Below are positions 56,143-64,000 of a DNA stretch of 64,000 nt, piece by piece. A model generated the notes under the pieces. That model had not been told where the DNA came from. It made no database searches and saw only the letters and a program-made list of their open reading frames with translations. The stretch is taken from positions 186,001 to 250,000 of the forward strand of contig NZ_JAGTXB010000011.1 in the NCBI RefSeq assembly GCF_018224885.1. The letters run 5' to 3'. A program made the position numbers and the translations under genes. Source of the DNA: Chitinophaga hostae (GTDB taxonomy: Bacteria; Bacteroidota; Bacteroidia; Chitinophagales; Chitinophagaceae). The stretch's first letter is position 1, and every line of letters starts with the position of its first letter.

Positions 56143-56169
56143 AAGCAGGTGGCGGATCACCACCTGCTT
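56143..56169 (-). terminator. Hairpin between susD and the hydrolase-like gene
   Basis: AAGCAGGTGG (56143-56152) and CCACCTGCTT (56160-56169) form a perfect 10-bp stem with a 7-nt loop, 11 nt past the susD stop codon. On the minus strand it is followed by a moderately T-rich stretch. It could be a partial terminator or 3'-protecting hairpin that sets a higher level for susCD than for the enzymes. Confidence 0.6.
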
Positions 56170-56179
56170 CCTGTAATGT

Positions 56180-57658
56180 TTATTTGAGGTACCACATCAG
56201 TGTGGTTTGTTTATCTGGTCCGAATGCGGCAACACCTTTCTGGTACTCGTCTTCGTTGGTATCGCGTTCCCCGGTAGGATAAATATACCGTTTGGGTAAA
56301 ACCGGAGTAGAAGACAAGGGGCCCAATACAAATTTCGGGAAACCGGTGCGACGGTTATCAAACCATGCTTCCGTTCCTTTCAGGAAACCGGCGATCCATT
56401 TCTGACCAATCAGCTGCTCCAGCGTGCCATTATATTTTACGAGCGGCTGATCGTAGTAGTGGTTGTTGGTGGCGGCCTGATCTACCCCATAATATTTCAT
56501 ATTGGCGGCGATACCAGCATAGTAAAGGCTTTCAGCTGTTTTACCAGGTACGGTCACTTTTCCTGCCTGTACACATTCTGCAAGGATAAAGCAAACTTCG
56601 GCATACGTCATCATGGTAGCTTTCACCATGGGATCGCTGTTGCTTTTAAAGATAGCTGCCAAACGTGAAATATGATCTGCTCCGCCGTTATAGTCATAAG
56701 GCGCTGGAATAGCATTTGGCACACCTACATAAGGATGATTATCTACCGTGCCACCGGTAAGCGCATCTACCTTGGCGATCCACACTGGCAGCCGCGGGTC
56801 ATTCCGTTGCAAAAGGGCATCTACGATTTCCTTGCTGGGCTTACGTTTATCAAACTCTGAGAAGGAATTGGCCGTGGGGCCGCCAGGCCAGGAGTTGCCG
56901 GACAAGGTACCCAGGTATTTCACTTCTGCATTGTCCGCATTGCTTTCAAAGATGGGATATTTGTTTTTATCGTTCAGGATCTCCTGCATTTCTGTAAATG
57001 CAGACGGATAATTTTTGGCGATACGCAGCAGCATTCTTAGCCGCAACGAGTTAGCAAACTTGCGCCAGTTCAGCGGTTCACCGGCATACATCACATCTGC
57101 ATTGCCATCAACTTTATTACCGATGCTGATCAGCTGATCATTGGCATCTTTCAGCGTTTTCAGCAAAGCCGGGTAAACCGTTTGTTGCGGGTCATATTTT
57201 GGATGCACCAGTCTTTCTGATTTCAGCAACAGCGCGTCTGTATAGGGAATGTCGCCGAACAGATCGGTAACGTAGGCAAAGTTAAACGCTTCCATTATTT
57301 TACCCACTGCCACATACTGCGGTACATTCATTTTCTGTGCCAGCGCCATCATTTCCCGGTTGGCAGAAAGTCGCGCGTACTCTGCATCCCAGCTCTGCGG
57401 CCCCCAGTCAAATTTATCATCCCCTTCATTACGCACCATAGTAATATAACGGCCTGCAGATGCCGGTTTATCAAAATAGGCATCCTGCTGGTAGGCGTAG
57501 GCGGTATTAATGATGGTCGACGATAGCAGGAACTCAGGATTGATGACTTCCGACTCGTTTGGATTCACGTTGATTTCTTCCAGTCCTTTTTTACAGGAGG
57601 ATAGCAAGAAGCCCAACAGTAACATCGTATATAAAAAAGGTATGCGTTGCATAACCAT
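56180..57658 (-). CDS. SusD/RagB family lipoprotein (SusD-like type 2)
   Basis: A 492-residue surface lipoprotein. The lipobox is LLSSC (about Cys22); Met1 or Met3 may be the start. After it comes LEEINVNPNESEVINPEFLLSST, the start of the second SusD-like family. A TPR-like helical core follows, ending with LIGQKWIAGFLKGTEAWFDNRRTGFPKF. It is the partner of the STN-type SusC upstream (12-nt gap). The ligand is unknown. Confidence 0.92.
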   Translation of the reverse strand: MVMQRIPFLYTMLLLGFLLSSCKKGLEEINVNPNESEVINPEFLLSSTIINTAYAYQQDAYFDKPASAGRYITMVRNEGDDKFDWGPQSWDAEYARLSANREMMALAQKMNVPQYVAVGKIMEAFNFAYVTDLFGDIPYTDALLLKSERLVHPKYDPQQTVYPALLKTLKDANDQLISIGNKVDGNADVMYAGEPLNWRKFANSLRLRMLLRIAKNYPSAFTEMQEILNDKNKYPIFESNADNAEVKYLGTLSGNSWPGGPTANSFSEFDKRKPSKEIVDALLQRNDPRLPVWIAKVDALTGGTVDNHPYVGVPNAIPAPYDYNGGADHISRLAAIFKSNSDPMVKATMMTYAEVCFILAECVQAGKVTVPGKTAESLYYAGIAANMKYYGVDQAATNNHYYDQPLVKYNGTLEQLIGQKWIAGFLKGTEAWFDNRRTGFPKFVLGPLSSTPVLPKRYIYPTGERDTNEDEYQKGVAAFGPDKQTTLMWYLK

Positions 57659-57670
57659 ATAATTATTGGT

Positions 57671-60600
57671 TTAAAAATTAAATCCAAGCTTACAGCCGTA
57701 GGAACGGGTATATGGCAATCCCCAGCTGGCTACTCCCGGAGAGAAACTGCCATTGGAAATGGTCATTGCTGTTTCAGGATCATACCCTTGCTCGGCTGCC
57801 GTCCAGGTAAACAGGTTACGTGCAATCAGTGATACCGATAGATTACCCAGGGGGAATTTGCCCAGTGTTTTCTTTGAAAAATTATAGGTAAGAGAGGCTT
57901 CTCTCAGTTTCACATAACTGGCATCAAACGTAGAGCGGCCATTGAAACTCCAGTAGTATTCTCCATAATAATTTTCCGGATCAGTGATGATATCATTTTT
58001 CTTATACTTACCAGGGCTTACCTCGATATAACCATCGAGGATCATACCATCGGTACGTTGATTGGTGCCATCATTCCAGGCAAAACCACCGGTTTGCGGA
58101 TCACGACCGTTAATCGTTGTGTAGGTGCGGCCATCGCTCAACAGGTTCTTTGCCACATAGGAAAAGAATTTGCCACCCTGGCGCCAGTCGATCAGCAGGT
58201 TCAGCGCAAAACCTTTATAGGTAAATGTATTGGTGATCCCTATCATAAAATCAGGGTTGTAGTTACCTATCTTGATATAATCATTTACTTTCTGGTAAGA
58301 GCCATCCTGGTCCAGCAACGGTTGCCCTTTAAATTCACCATCCGGTACGGTAGCCCATCCCTGCGCATACATATCACCCATTTGCGAGCCTTCCTGCACC
58401 TGGAAGCGAATGCCTTCCGCGCCACCTGCGAGGTAGCTGGTAATGCCCGGATAGAGCTCTAATACTGTGTTACGGTTACGTGTGTAGTTCACCTGCAGAT
58501 CCCAGCGGAAAGGGCCTGCCACCGGAGTGGCGCTCAAACCGATTTCCACACCTTTGTTACTTATTTTACCGGCGTTAATATACATGCTGTTATAACCGGA
58601 CGCCATCGTCACGGGGATCCTCATAATCTGGTTACGATCTACCGTATTGTAATAGGTAAAATCCAGTCCGATTCTGCCATTCAGAAAACGAACATCCGCT
58701 CCCAGTTCATGAGAAGTTGCGATCAACGGCTTTAGTTGGTTGTTATTCAGGGTACTGTTGATATTCGCCACTTTTACATCTCCCCAATCCTGTCCAAACG
58801 CAAAAGTATTGTACAGGTTGTATGGATCTGTATCTCCACCTACCTGTGCCCAGTTTACTCTTATTTTGGCATAAGAAAGTACTTTGGATTTTATGTCCAG
58901 CATATCCGATACAATCAGGCTTAAAGACGCGGAGGGATAGAAATAGGAATTGTTGGCAGGCGGCAATGTGCTCGACCAGTCATTACGTGCCGTAAGATCC
59001 AGGAAGGCATAGTTGCGGAAACTCACCTCTCCCATACCGTATACGCTGTTGATCCGTTTGGTGTACCTGCCGGAAGTATTTTGGACGGTACCTGCTTTGG
59101 CATTGGAAATATTATACAACTGCGGGATGACCAGGCTCTCCGTTTTCTGACTGGTTGCTTTTGTGAGGCGGTTCATCCTGTTGGCGCCACCAGACACGGA
59201 AATAAAGAAATCTTTATTCAGTTGTTTTTTATAACTGAGCAGGAAGTCAGTATTTTGTTCACGGAAATATTCAGTTTCAATGGCATATGCGCCGGATGGA
59301 TTCCGTATAGAACCAAAGGGGCGTTTACTTTCCCGGCTTTCAGAGTAAAGGTCCATACCGGTGCGTCCCATCAGTGTCAGGTCTTTCGTAATCTGGATAT
59401 TCAATTCTACATTACCCATCATACGATCCCGGTCATATCCATTAATAAACTCGTAAGCTACGAGGTAAGGATTGTCGGTGCTCCCGGGCAGATGCGTAAA
59501 TTGTTCCAGGCCTTCCTTACCTGGTAACCAATAGTTACGGAGCTTCCTGATATCAATATTCGGCGTAGTGGTGTAAACGATATTGCTCACGCCACCCCGG
59601 TTAAATGTGGGCCGGTTTCCGCTGCTGTTTTTCGTATAGCCGATATTGGTACTCACCTTTACTTTGGGGTGGAGTGTATATCCTGCCGCAAGATTAAGTG
59701 TATTCCTTGTCAGATCTGTATTAGGAATAATCCCTTCGTTTTTCAGATTGGTGTACGACAAGCGAAAATTCCCCTCCTTATTATTGCCTGTCAACGCAAT
59801 GTTATTGGTAAGCGTAGAACCGGTGCGGAAAAAATCATTAAACCGGTTCGGATATGCTACCCAGTCTGTCGGAATCGGGTCACCGTTATTATCCAGCGGG
59901 CTGTCCCATTGTATATGTTTGGTACCAACATTTAATCTGGGGCCCCAGGTAGCTTCAGAAATGGTTTCATCAGAACCGGTGCGGTCGCCGGCACCGAATT
60001 CATTCTGAAATTTCGGGAACAGCCATGCTTTATCGAACATAGCGCTTGAGTTCACGGAAACGCCCAATCCTTTTGTAGGACCATTACCTGATTTGGTGGT
60101 GATAAGTATCACACCGTTGAGTGCGCGGGAACCATATAATGCTGAAGCGCTGGCGCCTTTCAGCACCGTAATGCTTGCAATATCGTCCGGGTTGATATCA
60201 GATATGGTACTGCCGTAGTCGACTACCACCTGGCCTACGGGCTGTTTGGGCGCACGTACTGCAGGGGCAATAGGAATACCATCTACCACATATAAGGGCT
60301 GATTATCGCCGTTAAAACTGCTTTGTCCGCGGATATAAACCAATGAAGTGCCACCTGGATCAGAGCTGGCGCTTCTTACATTTACGCCCGCTACTTTACC
60401 CGATAACGCATTGGCGATATTCACTTCTTTTACGGTATTTACCTGCTCACTCTTTAACGTAGCAATGGAATAGCCCAATGCTTTTTCGGAGCGTTTAATA
60501 CCCAGCGCAGTTACTACCACGTCGTCGAGACTCCGTACATCGGCAGCCAGTTGTACCTGCATGTTACCATTTCCCACGGGTTGTTCTTTTGAGCGGTATC

Positions 60601-61138
60601 CTACAGAACGGAATACCAGTACGGCATTGCTACCCGCCACCCGCAGGGAAAAATTGCCATCCGCATCAGTGGCTGTACCATTGCTGGTACCTTTTTCATG
60701 TACGCTGACTCCCGGCACGGGCGTTCCTTTATCGTCCGTAACAGTACCTTTTACCAGTTGATCCACCGGTTTGGCAGCAGCTTTTGTTTCGGTAGCGACA
60801 GTATGGATCGCGTAATCGTGATCGCTGAGTTTAACAACCTGCAAGCCCAGTGGCAGCAATATTTTGCCCAGCTGTGCTTCCATGTTACCGGCAGTCAGAC
60901 GCGCTTGTTTTGCGGCCACCAATTTGCCGGCCACCTGTGCCGGCGAATAATTAAAGCTGACGCTGAGATCTCCTTCCAGGTTAGTCAGCATTTGGCGTAG
61001 TGAAATAGTTCCTGCTTCTTCCGGAGTAGCGGTGCTTCTTACCATTAATTGCTGCGCCGTAATATGGTTGGTAAGCAGCAGCATTAACAGCAGCATCGTG
61101 CTCCAGGGAGCATAAAGCTTCGTAAAGCTCTTTTGCAT
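57671..61138 (-). CDS. SusC/RagA-type TonB-linked receptor with N-terminal STN domain
   Basis: A 1155-residue outer membrane transporter. A signal peptide (1-29) is followed by an STN domain (about 46-112), a carboxypeptidase-regulatory-like domain (about 129-200; KGTVTDDKGTPVPGVSVHEKG), the motif DDVVVTALG (205-213) and the plug with YVVDGIPIA. The barrel ends RSYGCKLGFNF. STN domains pass an uptake signal across the periplasm to FecR-type anti-sigma factors, and the FecR and ECF sigma genes are directly upstream. This SusC is thus both transporter and sensor. The gap to FecR is 20 nt. Confidence 0.94.
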   Translation of the reverse strand: MQKSFTKLYAPWSTMLLLMLLLTNHITAQQLMVRSTATPEEAGTISLRQMLTNLEGDLSVSFNYSPAQVAGKLVAAKQARLTAGNMEAQLGKILLPLGLQVVKLSDHDYAIHTVATETKAAAKPVDQLVKGTVTDDKGTPVPGVSVHEKGTSNGTATDADGNFSLRVAGSNAVLVFRSVGYRSKEQPVGNGNMQVQLAADVRSLDDVVVTALGIKRSEKALGYSIATLKSEQVNTVKEVNIANALSGKVAGVNVRSASSDPGGTSLVYIRGQSSFNGDNQPLYVVDGIPIAPAVRAPKQPVGQVVVDYGSTISDINPDDIASITVLKGASASALYGSRALNGVILITTKSGNGPTKGLGVSVNSSAMFDKAWLFPKFQNEFGAGDRTGSDETISEATWGPRLNVGTKHIQWDSPLDNNGDPIPTDWVAYPNRFNDFFRTGSTLTNNIALTGNNKEGNFRLSYTNLKNEGIIPNTDLTRNTLNLAAGYTLHPKVKVSTNIGYTKNSSGNRPTFNRGGVSNIVYTTTPNIDIRKLRNYWLPGKEGLEQFTHLPGSTDNPYLVAYEFINGYDRDRMMGNVELNIQITKDLTLMGRTGMDLYSESRESKRPFGSIRNPSGAYAIETEYFREQNTDFLLSYKKQLNKDFFISVSGGANRMNRLTKATSQKTESLVIPQLYNISNAKAGTVQNTSGRYTKRINSVYGMGEVSFRNYAFLDLTARNDWSSTLPPANNSYFYPSASLSLIVSDMLDIKSKVLSYAKIRVNWAQVGGDTDPYNLYNTFAFGQDWGDVKVANINSTLNNNQLKPLIATSHELGADVRFLNGRIGLDFTYYNTVDRNQIMRIPVTMASGYNSMYINAGKISNKGVEIGLSATPVAGPFRWDLQVNYTRNRNTVLELYPGITSYLAGGAEGIRFQVQEGSQMGDMYAQGWATVPDGEFKGQPLLDQDGSYQKVNDYIKIGNYNPDFMIGITNTFTYKGFALNLLIDWRQGGKFFSYVAKNLLSDGRTYTTINGRDPQTGGFAWNDGTNQRTDGMILDGYIEVSPGKYKKNDIITDPENYYGEYYWSFNGRSTFDASYVKLREASLTYNFSKKTLGKFPLGNLSVSLIARNLFTWTAAEQGYDPETAMTISNGSFSPGVASWGLPYTRSYGCKLGFNF

Positions 61139-61158
61139 AACTGTAAGTTTTAAAGACC

Positions 61159-62142
61159 TTATTCAAAAATGATAACTGAATTATTCTGTGTCATTTTCAG
61201 CTGATGAACTGTCGCCATCGCCTTTAACAGCATCGCCGGATCAGCCGCGGGGCCTGAGCCGGTAAACAGCAGGCGCGCTATTTTGCTGTTGCCAAACTGA
61301 ACCTGGTAGCCGTAGATGTCTTCCAGGTGCTGTGCAATCCGACCCAGCGATTCATCCCGGAACACCAGGCGTTGTTGCTTCCAGGCGGTGAGCTGTGCCG
61401 GATCAGCCACCAAACGATGGTGTTCTCCGGGGGTAAATGCCATCATATCTCCTGGCTTCATTTGCAGGCTATCATTGACCACAATCTTTCCTTCTTCCAA
61501 TAATACCTGTATGTTATTATGCCGGTTATATACATTAAAGGCAGTTCCCTTTACTTCGATAGTTACTTCCGGCAGGAGTACCCGGAACTTCGGGTGCAGT
61601 CCTGCAGGGGATTTGGATACATTAAAATAGGCCTCTCCATTCAGCGCCACTGTTCTTATCTTATCTTTCTCCCATTTGGCCGGATAGGATATGGAAGAAT
61701 TGGCATTCAGTTGTACCGAAGATCCATCCGGCAGCGTTACGGTTTTAGTTTCTCCGAAGCCGGTTTGTACCAGTATTTTTTCTGTTTGGGAGTTGCCGGT
61801 ATAATACCAGATACCTACCAGCAGCAGTAAACCGGCTGCTGCTGCGCTGAGCGCATACCACCAGCGGCTGTGCGGTTGTCCGTTATTTTTTTTAACAACG
61901 GTATCGTCCAGGAGTCTGTCAACCTGTTTTTTTACTACCTCCATTTCTTCCGCACTCACCTCGTTGATCCGGAACTGCAATGCCAGCACCAATGCCCTGG
62001 CGTCGTAGAGCACTGCTTCCTTTTCCGGATGCGTCGATTGCCAGTGGGTCCAGAAACCGGTTGCGTCCCGGTCGTGTAGCACCCATGCCCGGAAAGAGGC
62101 ATCTGCCGCAAAATCTGCGGCCTCATATTCGTCATAGTTCAT
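61159..62142 (-). CDS. FecR-type anti-sigma factor
   Basis: A 327-residue inner-membrane protein. The cytosolic N-terminus (1-94) binds the sigma factor; one TM helix lies at about 96-115. The periplasmic FecR domain (about 122-220) has VRL/LPDGSSVQLNANSSISYP and VALNGEAYFNVSK. The C-terminal domain (about 255-327) is STN-like (DUF4974 type) and contacts the SusC signalling domain. It lies between sigma and receptor genes, the classical arrangement. Confidence 0.93.
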   Translation of the reverse strand: MNYDEYEAADFAADASFRAWVLHDRDATGFWTHWQSTHPEKEAVLYDARALVLALQFRINEVSAEEMEVVKKQVDRLLDDTVVKKNNGQPHSRWWYALSAAAAGLLLLVGIWYYTGNSQTEKILVQTGFGETKTVTLPDGSSVQLNANSSISYPAKWEKDKIRTVALNGEAYFNVSKSPAGLHPKFRVLLPEVTIEVKGTAFNVYNRHNNIQVLLEEGKIVVNDSLQMKPGDMMAFTPGEHHRLVADPAQLTAWKQQRLVFRDESLGRIAQHLEDIYGYQVQFGNSKIARLLFTGSGPAADPAMLLKAMATVHQLKMTQNNSVIIFE

Positions 62143-62223
62143 AAAAAAGTACCTTGTACAATAAGAAGAGACGGTAACCGGGAAAATGCCCTCAGGGAAA
62201 AGGAAGTTTTTTTAAATTATTTT

Positions 62224-62820
62224 TTAGCGGAGCATCAGGGCGGCTTCATTTTGTGCCAACAGTTCCTTTAATTCAGCGATCGCCCGATAAATTAAGGTAC
62301 GGGCATATTTTACTTCTTTCAATACCATGATCTCCGCTATTTCTTCATAGGTAAGACTTTCATAGAAACGGAGATAGATGGCTTCTTTTTGCCGGAGTGT
62401 GAGGGAGTTGAGCTGCTGTTGCAGTAAACGGGTGGCTTGTTCTGTATGCTGGCGGTTAATGAGGATGCTCTCCGGAGATAATTCCAGGTCGAAAAGAACG
62501 GCGGTGCTTTCATCGAGGCTCCCGGGCAGTTTTGCGGATCTTTCCAGGTACCTGAATAGTTTTCTCCTGGCTGATACCAACAGATAGCTTTTCAGGTTGA
62601 CGGTTACCGCCAGGCCTGCCCGTTGAAGGAACAACTGTGAAAAGAAGTCCTGCAGCACATCTTTTACAAGGGCACGATCCGGTGTAAACCGAATACAATA
62701 CCGGAACAACAGCGGAAAGTAGCGCCGGTATATTTCCGCGAAGGCGTCCCGGTCTCCCTCACAAAGCCGGCCCCACAGGAACTGTTCATCTTGCTGAAGA
62801 TTATAAGGGCTGGTAGACAT
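62224..62820 (-). CDS. ECF RNA polymerase sigma factor
   Basis: A 198-residue sigma-70 family factor of ECF type. Region 2 spans about 25-95 (FAEIYRRYFPLLFRYCIRFT, VKDVLQDFFSQLF). Region 4 spans about 135-185, with LTLRQKEAIYLRFYESLTY and a helix-turn-helix EEIAEIMVLKEVKYARTLIY. It should direct RNA polymerase to the SusC/SusD genes when released from the FecR-type protein. It is 81 nt upstream of that gene. Confidence 0.92.
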   Translation of the reverse strand: MSTSPYNLQQDEQFLWGRLCEGDRDAFAEIYRRYFPLLFRYCIRFTPDRALVKDVLQDFFSQLFLQRAGLAVTVNLKSYLLVSARRKLFRYLERSAKLPGSLDESTAVLFDLELSPESILINRQHTEQATRLLQQQLNSLTLRQKEAIYLRFYESLTYEEIAEIMVLKEVKYARTLIYRAIAELKELLAQNEAALMLR

Positions 62821-62906
62821 CTGTTATGTGAATTAGGAATAAGGATTTCACTAAGCTACACATTGGCCGTTTGCCATCATAATTTCCTGTCGAAAATAAC
62901 ATCTAT

Positions 62907-63851
62907 TTAATGTGAAGACAAAGGAGCGGTTATTACTTCACTGATCTGTAACCGTTCGCACCAGTCTTTGAAATCACGATAAATTTGCTGCAAGGTTTGT
63001 TTTTGTTCCGGTGTCAGCTCCAGCGCATGTGCACGGCTGATAGTCCGTACCGGCAGACCGCGTAACTGGAGAAAATACTTGGCGCTCAACGGGTAGGCAA
63101 TATGGATCAGCGGATCTACCCGTTGCAGTTCCGATTGTATCCAGCGTACATCTTCCTGCCTGCTTTCATCCAGCACATGATTACACAACCATACCAGTAT
63201 TTCCGGGTAAAAATTTCCGGAGATAGATGACATCCCGGCTGCTCCCATCTCCATGGACATTACCCCGTTGGGCGTATGCGCATCATAGAATTCCAGCCCG
63301 CTGCCTGCAGTTACCGCCAGCTTGGCCCGCACACTGTCCACGTTACACGAAGTATCTTTATGGTAGATCAGCCGGTTTGTAGACAGCAATGTAGCTAAAA
63401 TCTCCGGTGTTATCACTCTTTTGTAAGGCGCCGGGCATTCATACAATCCCAGCGGAATATTTCCTGTTAGCCCAAACAGCTGTTCAAACCGGTGCAACAG
63501 GATATCATCCGCCTCGTCGATGTTGGCAAAATGACCGGTGATCATGATCACCGCATCCACGCCGGTATCATGGATCTTCTGCGTAAAGGCGGCTTTGTCG
63601 GGAATCGTTAATCCGAACGACCCGGTGGCCACTACGGGCACGCGTCCGTTTACATACCGTACTACATGACGGGTCAGCTCCAGCCGTTCATCCTCGCTGA
63701 TACTGTACATTTCAGACGAAAGACAATTGGCAAAAAATCCCTTCACCCCAGCTTCCAGGTAAAAATCTATCAGCGGTTCCACCATATCATGGTCTATCTG
63801 TGCTTTCAGGTTAAACGGTGTAATCATTACCGGTACAAATTTCTTTTGCAT
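62907..63851 (-). CDS. DHDPS/N-acetylneuraminate lyase family aldolase
   Basis: A 314-residue TIM-barrel aldolase of the DapA/NanA family. The Schiff-base Lys is Lys165 in LIYHKDTS and the catalytic Tyr is Tyr137 in GLYECPAP. The phosphate/carboxylate loop is NCLSSEMYS (42-50) rather than the GTTGE of DapA, so a sugar-acid substrate (sialic acid or a 2-keto-3-deoxy acid) is more likely than the lysine pathway. It lies beside a transporter-like gene and a sensor-controlled SusCD locus, in line with a catabolic role. Confidence 0.82.
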   Translation of the reverse strand: MQKKFVPVMITPFNLKAQIDHDMVEPLIDFYLEAGVKGFFANCLSSEMYSISEDERLELTRHVVRYVNGRVPVVATGSFGLTIPDKAAFTQKIHDTGVDAVIMITGHFANIDEADDILLHRFEQLFGLTGNIPLGLYECPAPYKRVITPEILATLLSTNRLIYHKDTSCNVDSVRAKLAVTAGSGLEFYDAHTPNGVMSMEMGAAGMSSISGNFYPEILVWLCNHVLDESRQEDVRWIQSELQRVDPLIHIAYPLSAKYFLQLRGLPVRTISRAHALELTPEQKQTLQQIYRDFKDWCERLQISEVITAPLSSH

Positions 63852-63868
63852 AGCAAACAGGTTTTAGG

Positions 63869-64000
63869 TCAGGAAATTTTAAGGCGTTGCATACGCGATA
63901 AGAGCATGCCCACCAGGAATATTGATAAAGTGCCTACCACGATGATCATATGCACATGCAGCGGGCTGCGCAAACGCACCCATTCAGCGGGCAGGTATTT
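63869..64000 (-). CDS. C-terminus of a membrane transporter-like protein (cut by window end)
   Basis: Only 43 residues plus the stop are in the window. They include one hydrophobic helix (VHMIIVVGTLSIFLVGMLLS) followed by a short basic tail ending RLKIS. The frame is open to the last base, so the gene continues beyond 64000. It lies 17 nt upstream of the aldolase gene on the same strand. A polytopic transporter for the aldolase substrate is a reasonable guess, but the fragment is too short to assign. Confidence 0.55.
   Translation of the reverse strand, partial: KYLPAEWVRLRSPLHVHMIIVVGTLSIFLVGMLLSRMQRLKIS

Noticed and set aside
1..64000. CRISPR arrays, tRNA or rRNA genes, insertion sequences
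   Set aside because: Reading the intergenic regions gave no direct-repeat array, no cloverleaf-like sequence and no transposase or terminal inverted repeats. A tRNAscan or ISfinder run would be decisive.

Overview
The window looks like a chromosomal segment of a Bacteroidota bacterium, most likely a Chitinophaga-like member of the Chitinophagaceae. This rests on two SusC/SusD pairs, a FecR/ECF sigma pair coupled to a SusC with an N-terminal signalling domain, a DUF1080 lipoprotein, GG-leader peptides of the Bacteroidetes type, and an extracellular contractile injection system (eCIS) with DUF4157 proteins. No rRNA, tRNA, CRISPR array, transposase or integrase was recognised.

Layout: 2-4755 (+) is the end of a SusC/SusD/accessory-lipoprotein operon, closed by a hairpin. 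4933-8268 (-) holds two small Cys-rich GG-leader peptides, each followed by a secreted thioredoxin-fold protein. 8739-9695 (+) encodes a pentameric ligand-gated ion channel homologue. 9715-11487 (-) holds a two-TM protein and a sterol-desaturase-type hydroxylase. 11672-17477 (+) is a probable operon with a TDT-type anion transporter, a polytopic membrane subunit, a nitrate-reductase-like molybdoenzyme, a four-cluster ferredoxin, a Tat-exported Rieske protein and a small membrane protein. 17810-23139 carries a ferritin-like protein, a GNAT acetyltransferase, a divergent UvrA-like ATPase/MarR pair and a DUF1080 lipoprotein.

23248-49890 (-) is a near-continuous 26.6-kb eCIS operon of 18 genes. 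Read in the direction of transcription it runs: DUF4255 tail terminator, an unknown 346-aa protein, sheath, two tube proteins, DUF5908 peptide, LysM tube/baseplate protein, VgrG-like spike, PAAR tip, gp25, two very large baseplate proteins, an unknown 655-aa protein, tape measure, a 1549-aa DUF4157 protein with a nuclease-like tail, a two-TM protein, a DUF4157 protein with two HExxH motifs, and an AAA+ ATPase. Gaps are 1-37 nt and several genes overlap by 4 nt, so it should be one transcription unit. The two DUF4157 proteins are the best cargo candidates.

50287-51667 holds a lipoprotein thioredoxin and a divergent membrane protein. 51699-64000 (-) is a glycan or sugar-acid uptake locus: a transporter-like C-terminus (cut by the window end), a DHDPS/NanA-family aldolase, ECF sigma factor, FecR-type anti-sigma factor, STN-containing SusC, SusD and two large exported proteins that look like carbohydrate-active enzymes.

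Most uncertain: the substrates of the molybdoenzyme and of both Sus systems, the function of the two unknown eCIS proteins, and whether the nuclease-like tail of the 1549-aa protein is active.
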